Assembly: GCA_040387375.1 (NCBI GenBank)
Contig: JAZKDW010000046.1
Location: 109,985 to 173,984 of the forward strand
DNA length: 64,000 bases
Reading direction: 5' to 3'
From: JAZKDW01 sp040387375
GTDB taxonomy: Bacteria > Pseudomonadota > Gammaproteobacteria > Burkholderiales > Burkholderiaceae_D
Each line of letters starts with the position of its first letter. Positions within the stretch are counted from its first letter, which is position 1. The notes below the pieces were generated by a model. The model was not told the DNA's origin. It did no database searches and saw nothing but the letters and a program-made list of their open reading frames with translations. Of this stretch, positions 43,607-52,820 are shown piece after piece. The position numbers and the translations under genes were made by a program.

Positions 43607-44591
43607 ATGATGAAACCTGACCCACGCATCCGGCACGCACTGCTGCTGCTGGCAACCATCGCCGCCGCTGCCGCCTTCCCGCTCGTCATGCAGGCGCTGA
43701 ATTACGAGTACTACATCAGCTTCGGCAGCCGCGTCATGATTTACGCGCTGGCGGCCACCAGCCTGAATCTGATCCTTGGCTACGGCGGCATGATTTCATT
43801 TGGTCACGCTGCCTTCGTCGGCGCCGGCGCCTATACCGCCGGCATCCTGATTGTCGAGGGATCGTCAAGTGCACTGATCGCCTGGCCGCTGGCAATGCTG
43901 GTGGCGGGCCTGCTGGCGCTGGTCATCGGCGCGATCTCGCTGCGCACGCGCGGCATGTACTTCATCATGATCACACTGGCGTTTGCGCAAATGATCTACT
44001 TCATCACCGTGTCGATGAAAGCATACGGCGGCGAAGAAGGCCTGGCGCTTCCGGCGCGCCCTGCCGTGCCCTTCATCGGCATCAAGGATGACCTCGGCCT
44101 CTACTATGTGATCCTGCTGCTGCTGTGCGCCACGATCTACCTGATCAACCGGATCATCAGCTCGCGTTTCGGACGCGTGCTGGAGGCCACACGGGAAAAC
44201 GAAATTCGCATGGAGGCGATTGGCTATCCGACGCTGCGCTACAAGCTGGCAGCTTTCGTGATCGCAGGCGCGTTCGGCGGCCTGGCGGGCGCGCTGCTCG
44301 CAAACCAGAATAATTTCGTCAATCCGTCGATCATGCACTGGACCAAGTCGGGAACGCTGATGATCATGGTGATCCTCGGCGGCGTGCGTCATCGCTACGG
44401 CGGCGTGGTCGGCGCGCTGGTGCTGCTCGGGCTGGAAGATTTGATCGCCCATGTCCGGATCGACTGGCTGGAGCAGATCTACCCGAATTACGCGCAACAC
44501 TCGATGCTCGGCGTCGGCATCATCCTGCTGATCATCGTGCTGTACGCGCCGCAGGGCATTGCCGGCCTGTTCCGCCGGCGCAGGAAATCCA

Positions 44592-44599
<8 letters not shown>
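43607..44599 (+). CDS. LIV-type ABC transporter permease (LivM family)
   Basis: 330 residues with about nine membrane segments; 'NLILGYGGMISFGHAAFVGAGAY' (split at the helix break) and the cytoplasmic loop 'ATRENEIRMEAIGYP' are LivM features. The start is ATG at 43607 (or 43610), two bases after the LivH stop. The frame continues upstream inside livH but is not used. The stop overlaps the ATPase gene by eight bases. Confidence 0.9.
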
Positions 44600-45347
<748 letters not shown>

Positions 45348-45379
45348 ACACACATCATTCACATGAATCGACCTACCAC

Positions 45380-46096
45380 ATGAATACAGAAGCGCTGCTC
45401 GAGGTCGAGCACCTGCAGGCCGCCTACGGCGCGAGCCAGGTGCTGTTCGACATCAGTTTAACGATCCGGCCGGGCGAGGTCGTCACGCTGCTGGGCAGGA
45501 ATGGCATGGGCAAGACGACCACGGTGAAGACGCTGATGGGCATCGTCCCGACGCGCAGTGGCGCGATCCTTTTCCGCGGCGAGGCGATTGCAGACCATGC
45601 CTCGGACCGCATCGGCCGCATGGGCATTGCGCTGGTGCCCGAGGGCCGCCAGATCTTCCCCAACCTGACCGTGCGCGAGAACCTGGTCGCATTCGCCGCC
45701 AATCGCAACGCCAGCAAGGACCCGTGGACTCTGGACAGGGTGTACGCCTTTTTCCCGCGGCTGGCGGAACGCGCATCCAATATGGGCAACCAGCTGTCGG
45801 GCGGCGAGCAGCAGATGCTTGCGATCGGGCGCGCGCTGATGACCAATCCCTACCTGCTGATCCTGGATGAAGCGACAGAAGGCCTGGCGCCGCTGATACG
45901 GGAAGAGATCTGGCAATGCCTGGCCGCTCTGAAAGGCGAAGGGCAAACGATCCTGGTGATCGACAAGTATGTAGAGCAGCTGATCTGCATCGCCGACCAT
46001 CACACGATCATCAATCGTGGCCTGGTCGCGTGGCAGGGGACCTCGGCCGAGCTGGGCGCGGACCGGGACCTGTGGCATCGCTATCTGGGAGTCTGA
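45380..46096 (+). CDS. LIV-type ABC transporter ATPase (LivF family)
   Basis: 238 residues. Walker A 'GRNGMGKTT', signature 'LSGGEQQMLAIG', Walker B 'LLILDEATEGLAP'. The usual switch 'VEQ/VEH' region reads 'IDKYVEQ'. It ends the rightward unit A and overlaps the convergent extradiol dioxygenase gene by 16 bp, so A and B units meet tail to tail. Confidence 0.9.
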   Translation: MNTEALLEVEHLQAAYGASQVLFDISLTIRPGEVVTLLGRNGMGKTTTVKTLMGIVPTRSGAILFRGEAIADHASDRIGRMGIALVPEGRQIFPNLTVRENLVAFAANRNASKDPWTLDRVYAFFPRLAERASNMGNQLSGGEQQMLAIGRALMTNPYLLILDEATEGLAPLIREEIWQCLAALKGEGQTILVIDKYVEQLICIADHHTIINRGLVAWQGTSAELGADRDLWHRYLGV

Positions 46097-46986
46097 GCCG
46101 GCATTTTCCCCGACATGGCATCCATGAGCCGCGCCGACGGCTTGCGGGCGACGCCCCAACGGCACGGACGTTTCGGAAACTCCGACCAGTATTTCGCGTC
46201 CTTGGTCGCATAGCTGTCATCGACCTGTTCCATGTCCGTCGTGTATTCGACGACGAAGCCGTCTGGATCGATGAAATACGAAAAGACATTGTTGCCCGGG
46301 CCGTGCCGGCCGAGGCCCCATTCGACCTCGTGGCCGTGTTCGATCAGCCGTCCGGCGCCATACATCAGTCCGTCGATATTGCGCATTTCAAACGCGGCAT
46401 GGTTTAGCGACAGCCGATCGCCATAGGCAAGCGCGATCGTGTGATGGTCGGAGCCACAGCGCAGGAATTCCATCCGGTCGGTGCTATCGCTGAGGCGAAA
46501 GCCGAGGATGTCGAGGAAGAACCGCATCTGTGCCGGCACGTCGGCGCTGTTCAGCACCACATGGGTCAGCTTTTCCGGCTTCGAATGATCCTCCCTTTGC
46601 GGTGCAACGCGGGTGACACCGCTGGCAATGGTCACCCGCAGATTTTCCGGCCCCTCCAGCGTCAGCCCGTAACCGCCGCCGGCGGCCGCCGGCAGTGCGC
46701 GCGGGGCGTCGAGCGCCGTGACACCGGACTGGAGGATTTTCGCATGCAGCGCATCGACCGCCGCCGTATCCGGCGCGGCGAAAGACAGGCCCAACAATTG
46801 TGGGCGATCGGTCTGCTCCAGGCAAACGGCATGATGCGCGTCGCTGTTGGCGCAAAAGTAGAGGCTGCCGGCATCCTGCCCCACCGGCTTCAACCCCCAT
46901 ACTTCGCTGTAGAAACGCGCCGAGCGTTCCAGATCGCTCACGCCCAGTTCGATACTGCGCAATCCGGCAATCGAGCACTCATTCAT
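46081..46986 (-). CDS. Type I (VOC) extradiol ring-cleavage dioxygenase
   Basis: 301 residues with two VOC modules. In the C-terminal module the iron ligands are His in 'LTHVVLNS', His in 'LNHAAFE' and Glu in 'FVVEYTT'; the acid-base His in 'SDHHTIALAY' and Tyr in 'NVFSYFIDPDG' are also present, as in BphC/NahC. It cleaves a catechol-type ring next to the hydroxyls. The start at 46986 has GGAGG upstream. Transcribed from site B after the hydratase-aldolase, 47 bp downstream. Confidence 0.85.
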   Translation of the reverse strand: MNECSIAGLRSIELGVSDLERSARFYSEVWGLKPVGQDAGSLYFCANSDAHHAVCLEQTDRPQLLGLSFAAPDTAAVDALHAKILQSGVTALDAPRALPAAAGGGYGLTLEGPENLRVTIASGVTRVAPQREDHSKPEKLTHVVLNSADVPAQMRFFLDILGFRLSDSTDRMEFLRCGSDHHTIALAYGDRLSLNHAAFEMRNIDGLMYGAGRLIEHGHEVEWGLGRHGPGNNVFSYFIDPDGFVVEYTTDMEQVDDSYATKDAKYWSEFPKRPCRWGVARKPSARLMDAMSGKMPAQTPR

Positions 46987-47033
46987 CGCTGCCTCCTTCC
47001 ACAATCATTGATCGGTTCAACGCCACCGGCGTT

Positions 47034-48029
47034 TCAGGGCGCCTTGAAATCGCGCATGCTGACACCGGATGCCAGCTTCTCATTCAGCACCGCCCATCTG
47101 CGGCCGCACTCCTCGCTGATTTTGGTGAAATCGCCTGGCATCGCGCCATAGGGCGGCCGCACCGGACCGGAATTGCAGTAGCCGGCGGCATTGATTCGCA
47201 CTTTCTCCATCTGGATATTGTAGAGCGCGAATACTTCCGGATCAGCGATGATCGGCCCGATCGGTTCATTTGCCCATGCCAGCGCGGCGGAGATTTTCTG
47301 CACCGCCTCGCTATCGCGGCGCTCGACCGCATCCATCAATTCGATCGTCGGTTTCGGCCCCATACTGGCAGCGGTCGCCCAGCAGCAGATCGTGGTCTCC
47401 GGCGACTCGGCGTAAAAGTGCGCCATCGTCATTTCATTCGGGATGATATTGACGCGCCCACCGGTGACCTTGAGCAGCTGCTTCAGGTCGCGCGGCTTGG
47501 CATACTTGGCCGCGACGACGGTCGGCGCGGCGGGTACCACTGCGCCCCAAAAATCGTCGGGGAAGGAAAAGCGGAACGCACGCTGGTTCGCATACACCAT
47601 GATCGCAATCTCGGGGAACAGTTCCGACAGCTCACGATAGAAGTTGACTGCGCTGTCGACTGTCATCGGCTGCCACATGGGCAGCCCGAGCAGCGTGCCG
47701 TCCGCGCCGCAGTCCCCGATGAATTTCATGCGTTTGGCAACCTCGTGGCCGCCGAGCGCGCTGGTGCCAACGAAAGTCGGAATGCGCTTGCCGACAGTGT
47801 CGATCAGGCAGCCGACGAATGCCTCGTAATCTTCCTCCGACAACGTCGCGCATTCGCCGGTGGTGCCGAGCGCGATCAGGCCGCTGCAACCGTCATCGAT
47901 CATCGCATTGATCACACGCGCGGTTTCGTCCAGATCAACAGTGCCGCGAGCCGACAGGCGCTCTGCGCCCACCTTTGCAGGCGTAGGCAGAATGGCATAT
48001 AAACCGCGTATTTCATTTGCACTCAGCAT
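47034..48029 (-). CDS. Hydratase-aldolase of the NahE/PhdJ family (DapA superfamily)
   Basis: 331 residues. Although DapA-like ('ALGTTGECATLS'), it has the features of trans-o-hydroxybenzylidenepyruvate hydratase-aldolases: N-terminal 'AILPTPA', 'TVDLDETARVI', 'GLPMWQP', the Schiff-base Lys in 'VVAAKYAKP', and the C-terminal 'AAGYCNSGPVRPPYG'. It splits a benzylidene-pyruvate type product to an aromatic aldehyde and pyruvate. The start at 48029 has AAGGAG upstream. First gene of unit B. The usual chromene-carboxylate isomerase (NahD) is not in the window. Confidence 0.87.
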   Translation of the reverse strand: MLSANEIRGLYAILPTPAKVGAERLSARGTVDLDETARVINAMIDDGCSGLIALGTTGECATLSEEDYEAFVGCLIDTVGKRIPTFVGTSALGGHEVAKRMKFIGDCGADGTLLGLPMWQPMTVDSAVNFYRELSELFPEIAIMVYANQRAFRFSFPDDFWGAVVPAAPTVVAAKYAKPRDLKQLLKVTGGRVNIIPNEMTMAHFYAESPETTICCWATAASMGPKPTIELMDAVERRDSEAVQKISAALAWANEPIGPIIADPEVFALYNIQMEKVRINAAGYCNSGPVRPPYGAMPGDFTKISEECGRRWAVLNEKLASGVSMRDFKAP

Positions 48030-48058
48030 CACAGGCTCCTTAGTAAATTGTTGTGCTA

Positions 48059-48106
48059 GTATAGCCGCTAAATACATGTTAATCAATCTTGATTAGGTAA
48101 TCAATA
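48059..48106 (-). promoter_or_regulatory. Promoter B with composite regulatory element (site B)
   Basis: AATCAATCTTGATT (48082-48095), AGGT, then AATCAAT (48100-48106). Reading leftward, the proximal TTGATT is the -35 box and TATAAC (48064-48059) the -10 box, with 17 bp between. Only one base of the 14-mer differs from site A. It drives the hydratase-aldolase and extradiol dioxygenase; it may also affect the rightward small gene at 48186. Confidence 0.75.
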
Positions 48107-48185
48107 TAGACTCGCAAATGTACGCCGGGAACTCAATGAAAACTTTCGCCGCATTTTGGCGCACCAACTGAAGGAGATTGGAAAA

Positions 48186-48467
48186 ATGGGAACTTACGCA
48201 TTAATTTATAAAATCGTCGACATGGAAAAGAATGCGGCAAACCGTCCGCTGCATGTTGAATTCCTGCGCGGCTTGCTCAGGGAGGGAAAGATCGAAACGG
48301 GATGGAAGTTTCCCGACTATCAGGCTGGATCAATTCAGGCGGTCCTGATCTGCAAGGCGGAATCGAAGGAAGAAGTAGCCGGCTGGTTTGAAAAGGATCC
48401 CGTGATTTCATCTGGCGCCCGAACCTGCGAAGTGCGCGATGCGGAGAAGATGGCGATCCAGTTTTAA
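48186..48467 (+). CDS. YCII-like small protein
   Basis: 93 residues with a ferredoxin-like alpha/beta plan resembling YciI or muconolactone-isomerase-type proteins ('WKFPDYQAGSIQAVLICKAE' and 'WFEKDP'). The start has AAGGAG 13 bases before and GGAAAA directly before the ATG at 48186; a longer frame to 48156 is less likely. It is the only rightward gene between units B and C. In ring-cleavage clusters such proteins can act on lactone or keto intermediates, but function here is unknown. Confidence 0.65.
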   Translation: MGTYALIYKIVDMEKNAANRPLHVEFLRGLLREGKIETGWKFPDYQAGSIQAVLICKAESKEEVAGWFEKDPVISSGARTCEVRDAEKMAIQF

Positions 48468-48509
48468 CAGTGACCATCCTCGTGAAGGGGATGGCACGGA
48501 GGCATTCGT

Positions 48510-49748
48510 TCAGGGCAGCGACGCGCCGTCCCTGACCGCGGTTTGCTGCGACAGGAATACTTCGCGCCGCTCGCGCGCAGATGTCAGGATGGCGTGGCAA
48601 ACTTCCATCGTCGCCTTGCCCCAGTCACCGTCATGCAGCGGCCCCTTTCCACTCGTCACCGCCGCAACCATTTCATCGATCACCGTGCCCTTGTCGGGGA
48701 AGGCCCGTCCTCGCGGCACCGGCACTTCGACGCAGCCTTCCTGGTTATAGATCAGCACGCCGTCGGCCGAAGGACGCATGTCGCCGAGCGCGCAGCTGGC
48801 GATGGTGACACCGCAATGGGGATGATGCCATCGAGCCGGCGCATCCGCGGGCGGCCTGCCCTGCACCAATGCATTGCCGTAGGCAGATCCCGACTTGAAT
48901 GCCCCTTCGTCTTCGGCGCTAGCAAACTTGCGCAGCGCGGCCCGCGCGGCCCCATGCCGGTTGGGCTGCTTTTCCTCGCCCGACTCGCCGACCCAGAAGT
49001 GGAATTCGTCGCTATCGAAATAATCGTAGCCGCTAAACACCATCGACGCGGCCGAGCCGTTCTCGAATTGCAGGAAGGTGACGTGGCTGCCTTCGGTCGG
49101 CCGAGCCGGGTCGAGCGACCATGCCATCGAACGCACGCTGCGCACCAGGCCGCCGCCAAGCAGGCGCACCATATCGACCTGATGCGGCACCTGGTTATAG
49201 ATGATGCCGCCGCCGAGTGCGGTATCCAGCTCTTCCGGGCGGCGCGGACGATACAGGAAATTCGAATAGCTCCAGGTATTGATCATCGCCAGCGCGCCGA
49301 GGTCGCCGCAACGGATGATCTCGCGCATCTTCATCACCGGCGGATCGAAGCTGTGGGTATGCCCGACCAGCAGGTGCACGCCATTACGGGCGGCCGCCTT
49401 GGCCATCGCGTCGCAATCGTCGACGGTCAAGGCCATCGGCTTTTCGACGATGATGTGCTTGCCATGCGCGGCCGCGATCATCGCATGTTCCTTGTGCCAC
49501 TGGTGCGGCGTCGCGATGTACACGGTGTTGACAGCGGGATCGCGGCAAAGCTCCTCGATGCTGGCGTAAGCGGGGGCGTTGAATTCGGCAGTGAACAAGG
49601 CACGCGCCTGCTCGCGCAGATCGGTGGCCGCGGCAATGTGTACCTGGGGGTGGCTGATCAGGGTGGGCATGATCTGTTTGGTGGCGCCGCCGAGGCCGAT
49701 CACGCCGAGGTGCAGCACCACGCCCCCATCCTTGGTCGCAGATGACAT
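48510..49748 (-). CDS. Gfo/Idh/MocA oxidoreductase, Pht4-like dihydrodiol dehydrogenase
   Basis: 412 residues. 'GVIGLGGATKQIM' NAD site, 'EKPMAL' with the catalytic Lys, and 'GGGIIYNQVPHQVD' of the C-terminal domain. It resembles phthalate 4,5-dihydrodiol dehydrogenase (Pht4), which belongs to this family rather than to the SDRs. Its direct neighbour is a Pht5-like decarboxylase and the same operon encodes a Rieske pair, so it most likely oxidises a carboxylated cis-dihydrodiol. Last gene of unit C. Confidence 0.82.
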   Translation of the reverse strand: MSSATKDGGVVLHLGVIGLGGATKQIMPTLISHPQVHIAAATDLREQARALFTAEFNAPAYASIEELCRDPAVNTVYIATPHQWHKEHAMIAAAHGKHIIVEKPMALTVDDCDAMAKAAARNGVHLLVGHTHSFDPPVMKMREIIRCGDLGALAMINTWSYSNFLYRPRRPEELDTALGGGIIYNQVPHQVDMVRLLGGGLVRSVRSMAWSLDPARPTEGSHVTFLQFENGSAASMVFSGYDYFDSDEFHFWVGESGEEKQPNRHGAARAALRKFASAEDEGAFKSGSAYGNALVQGRPPADAPARWHHPHCGVTIASCALGDMRPSADGVLIYNQEGCVEVPVPRGRAFPDKGTVIDEMVAAVTSGKGPLHDGDWGKATMEVCHAILTSARERREVFLSQQTAVRDGASLP

Positions 49749-49778
49749 TCGAATCTCTCCAGGAAAAAATGATATCGG

Positions 49779-50780
49779 TTAAAGCCGCAGGTCCGACAAA
49801 CCCGTAACATTGGGCGCGAACAGTTCGCCGATATCCGCCTTGCGCGGCACCAGGCCCTGCTCCCATGTGTACTGGCAAAGAGCTTCGATTTCCTTCCTGT
49901 TCTTCTTGACGCCGTAGGGCCAGAAATCGTCGCCCATCAGCTCGCGCACGTTATTGGCGAATTCGTGAACCCAGGGCACCGATATCGGCGGCGGCTCGGC
50001 AATCTTCAGATTGTCCATGCAGTTTTGGCGTGCCTGTTCGAACGCCTGGTACAGGCTGACCGCAGCCCATGGATGGCGATCGAATACATCGCGGCGCAGC
50101 ACCACCACATGCATGATCGGGAAGATGCCGGTCTTCTGATAGTAGGCGCGCTCGATCGCCGGATAATCGGGGAACAGCCGCCCGACATTTTCATGCCCGG
50201 TCCGGAATGAGGGCGGCATCTGCGGTGCGATTACCGCGTCGAGCTCTCCCGAAACCAGCATCTCGTCCAGCGTCCGCTCCATCACATGCCGCACGTCGAT
50301 GCCGGGGATGGCGAGGTCGATCATCGGCCGCCGCCCGGCATCCTTCAAGCCACCGGTGATCCAGCGAATGTCGGCGGGATTCACGCCGTACTCGTGCTGG
50401 AGCATGCCGCGCGTCCACACGGCCGCGGTCATCTGGTATTCGGGCACACCGATCGTGCGTCCTTTCAGATCCTCCGGCCTTGTGATGCCGGCTTGGCGGT
50501 TCACATAAATTGCGCTGTGGCGGAAGGTCCGGGATGGAAACACGGGAATCGCGATGAATGGAAGATTACCCTGCACGACCTTGATCACGTAGGTGGAAAA
50601 CGACATCTCGGCGCAGTCGAAATCGCCGCGCAGCATGCGGTTGAATGCCTCGAACGGCTGCAGCGGTATGTAATGCAGATCGATGCCTTCCGGCGCTACC
50701 TTGCCGTAATACAGATCTTGCACGCGGTCGGAAACGTGGCCCGCATAACTCAGTTGCAAATTCTTTTTCAATGGGTTCAT
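49779..50780 (-). CDS. 4,5-dihydroxyphthalate decarboxylase-like protein (Pht5 family)
   Basis: 333 residues of a periplasmic-binding-like fold but without a signal peptide. 'IPVFPSRTFRHSAIYVN', 'GVPEYQMTAAVW' and 'PADIRWITGG' are hallmarks of the Pht5 family. It removes a carboxylate from an aromatic dihydroxy acid, for example dihydroxyphthalate to protocatechuate. The coupling with a Pht4-like dehydrogenase and a Rieske dioxygenase strongly supports an enzyme role over a transport receptor. Confidence 0.82.
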   Translation of the reverse strand: MNPLKKNLQLSYAGHVSDRVQDLYYGKVAPEGIDLHYIPLQPFEAFNRMLRGDFDCAEMSFSTYVIKVVQGNLPFIAIPVFPSRTFRHSAIYVNRQAGITRPEDLKGRTIGVPEYQMTAAVWTRGMLQHEYGVNPADIRWITGGLKDAGRRPMIDLAIPGIDVRHVMERTLDEMLVSGELDAVIAPQMPPSFRTGHENVGRLFPDYPAIERAYYQKTGIFPIMHVVVLRRDVFDRHPWAAVSLYQAFEQARQNCMDNLKIAEPPPISVPWVHEFANNVRELMGDDFWPYGVKKNRKEIEALCQYTWEQGLVPRKADIGELFAPNVTGLSDLRL

Positions 50781-50785
50781 GCCTC

Positions 50786-51295
50786 CTAAAGAAAGATTGA
50801 CAGCGATTCAAGACCCAGCACCGTAGCATCGAGCAAAGCCACGCGGCTTGCCAGCTTCCATTCGCCATCCTGCTGTCGCAGCACATCCTTGCGTTCGCAG
50901 GTCAGGATCAACGGCGTGCTGGCATCACTGCGATGGCAGAATACGGCGAGGTTGGTGGTCACCTGCAAGTCGGAGCCGGTCAGCGCACCGACACGAATAT
51001 TGCCGACCATCCGCCGCGTGCGGGTGCGAGGATTTTCGGCCCAGGCGTACGGTGAAGCAATCCGCCTGACGCGCATTTTCAGCGAGCCGAAATCCTCCTG
51101 CATGAAATACGCCCTGGTGCTGAAGCCGTCGCCGTCGCGATTGTCGCGCGTCGTTCGCACCGGTACCCGGTAATCGATTTCGCTGAGCACCAGCTCGAGC
51201 CAGTCACCGAAATGCCCGTTGTCGAGCAGCTCCGCCTCGCGATAATAAAACTTTGCGCATTCGCGCTCGAGCTGTTCTTCCGTTTTTGCCGTCAT
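50786..51295 (-). CDS. Ring-hydroxylating dioxygenase beta subunit, copy C
   Basis: 169 residues of the small-subunit fold ('CAKFYYREAELLDNGHFGDWLEL', split by a loop; 'EIDYRVPVRTTRDN'; 'RTRRMVGNIRV'). It follows its alpha gene by 43 bp and precedes the decarboxylase by five. It is related to the beta subunit at 40021. Confidence 0.87.
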   Translation of the reverse strand: MTAKTEEQLERECAKFYYREAELLDNGHFGDWLELVLSEIDYRVPVRTTRDNRDGDGFSTRAYFMQEDFGSLKMRVRRIASPYAWAENPRTRTRRMVGNIRVGALTGSDLQVTTNLAVFCHRSDASTPLILTCERKDVLRQQDGEWKLASRVALLDATVLGLESLSIFL

Positions 51296-51338
51296 GTTGT
51301 GGTGTCGTTCGATACAGGGATTGTCGGGAATAATCGGA

Positions 51339-52712
51339 TCAGTCGTGAGCCGGCTTCTTGTGCCGCTTCATGTGCGGCATCATGCGTTCGTACCAGGTGC
51401 GGTGGAAAGTCCTCAGTCCACCCTCGCCTGCGTTCGACTGCACGGCGACGCCCGGCCCCGGCCAATCCGTGATCGGTTTCGAGTCGCCCATGTCGCCCAG
51501 GCCCATCTGGTAGTTCAGTTTTACATTGTTCAACTCTGCGAATACGGTCGATGCGGAGCGCGCGATGCCGGGCCAGACGGCGACATCGTCCTGCTCGAAG
51601 CTGCCGGACGGGCCGAAGCTGCTCATGCCGACCTGGTAGGCGCGCCGCTTATACTCGTCGGAGGCTTCCTTCGGCGCCATGATCCAGTTCCAGATTTCGG
51701 TTTTACCCGGACCCTTTGGCTGCCAGACGCGGATCGACAGATAACCGGCGGCCGGTTTCGCTTCACTGTCTGTGAGCCCGAAATGCAGGAACGAAAAATT
51801 CGGAAATACCGTGCCGTTGTGGACGATCGAGCGTTTCGCCAGCTCGTACTGGGCGTCGGACAAGCGATCCGCGGAAAAGTGCGCGGTGACGTCCGGAGGA
51901 TATTCCCAGAACACCGATTTGCCTTCTTCCAGCTGGCGGATGCTGATCGCAAAGCCGTCGCAATCATGCACATGCAGGCCGAATTTCTTGCTCGGCGCGC
52001 CCGCCGCCGCCTTGTCAACGATGCCAACGTCGATCACCGATTTATGCGTCATCTGCGTGTGCGAGCTGTCGCCGCAAAAATTCTCCGCTCCCTGCTTCCA
52101 GTTTGCGTCGACGATCCACCGGTGCGGCTCGCCGATCACTTCCATGCCGCCTTCGGACAGCTTGAGCTGCATGTCCAGATACCATTTGTAAGAGCCGAGA
52201 TAGTCATCCAGCGACACTGCATCCGGGTCGAGATTGGCGAACACCAGGCCACAATAGACGTCCACTTTCGGCGCCGCGAACAAGCCCCATTCCGAGATAT
52301 CCAGCTCGCGGTAGCCTTCCTTCTTTGCCGGCACGCCGTCAAGCTCGCCGCTGTTATTGTAACTCCAGCCGTGGAACGGGCAGGTGAAGCCTTTTGCATT
52401 GCCCATTTCAGTGCGGCAGACCTGCGCGCCCCTATGGCGGCAGCTGTTCAGCAGGACCCGAATCACGCCGTCATTGCCACGCACGAAAATGAAAGGATCC
52501 TCGCCGATCGCGCGCATCGCGAAATCGCCGGGGTTCGGGATTTCCGACTCATGGCCGATGTATACCCAGGAACGCGCGAAAATGCGGCGCAGCTCCAAAT
52601 CGTAAATCTGCTGATTGTTAAATACGCGCACGGGCAGCAGCCCCTGCTCCAGGTCTTCTTCCATCCCGGCGAGGAAATCGGGGACTGCGTCTTCATGCTG
52701 TAGCGGCTTCAT
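51339..52712 (-). CDS. Rieske ring-hydroxylating dioxygenase alpha subunit (naphthalene-dioxygenase-like), copy C
   Basis: 457 residues. Rieske ligands 'CRHRGA' and 'CPFHGW', and the iron site 'ENFCGDSSHTQMTH' with Asp, His, His. It is paralogous to the copy A alpha subunit throughout and identical in length. The start at 52712 has AAGGAG upstream; the frame to 52808 is longer but unsupported. In this operon it probably dihydroxylates the aromatic acid produced by the aldehyde dehydrogenase. No partner ferredoxin or reductase is nearby. Confidence 0.9.
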   Translation of the reverse strand: MKPLQHEDAVPDFLAGMEEDLEQGLLPVRVFNNQQIYDLELRRIFARSWVYIGHESEIPNPGDFAMRAIGEDPFIFVRGNDGVIRVLLNSCRHRGAQVCRTEMGNAKGFTCPFHGWSYNNSGELDGVPAKKEGYRELDISEWGLFAAPKVDVYCGLVFANLDPDAVSLDDYLGSYKWYLDMQLKLSEGGMEVIGEPHRWIVDANWKQGAENFCGDSSHTQMTHKSVIDVGIVDKAAAGAPSKKFGLHVHDCDGFAISIRQLEEGKSVFWEYPPDVTAHFSADRLSDAQYELAKRSIVHNGTVFPNFSFLHFGLTDSEAKPAAGYLSIRVWQPKGPGKTEIWNWIMAPKEASDEYKRRAYQVGMSSFGPSGSFEQDDVAVWPGIARSASTVFAELNNVKLNYQMGLGDMGDSKPITDWPGPGVAVQSNAGEGGLRTFHRTWYERMMPHMKRHKKPAHD

Positions 52713-52746
52713 TACTGCTCCTTCTGGTAGCGGGTGGGCGGGCAAT

Positions 52747-52801
52747 CGCGCATCCGCCCCGTCATTGCCTGTCCTGCATGCATTGTAGGGTCGGATGCGC
52801 G
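52747..52801. repeat. Inverted repeat between aldehyde dehydrogenase and Rieske alpha genes
   Basis: CGCGCATCCG (52747-52756) and CGGATGCGCG (52792-52801) are perfect ten-base inverted repeats around 35 bases. The right part, GTAGGGTCGGATGCG, looks like a dispersed intergenic palindrome of the kind seen in beta-proteobacteria. It could limit transcription from the dehydrogenase to the dioxygenase genes. Confidence 0.4.
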
Positions 52802-52820
52802 AACGCATTTCCGCCCAACG

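Noticed and set aside
47034..48029. Dihydrodipicolinate synthase (lysine biosynthesis)
   Set aside because: Only the fold is shared. The 'LPTPA', 'GLPMW' and 'GPVRPPYG' segments are those of hydratase-aldolases of aromatic pathways, and the genes around it agree.
49779..50780. ABC-type substrate-binding protein for the Pht5-like gene
   Set aside because: The fold is shared, but there is no signal peptide and the sequence follows the dihydroxyphthalate decarboxylase family next to a Pht4-like dehydrogenase.
52747..52801. Attachment site or IS end
   Set aside because: The inverted repeat has no transposase, no target duplication and sits between two genes of one operon; an intergenic palindromic repeat or attenuator is simpler.
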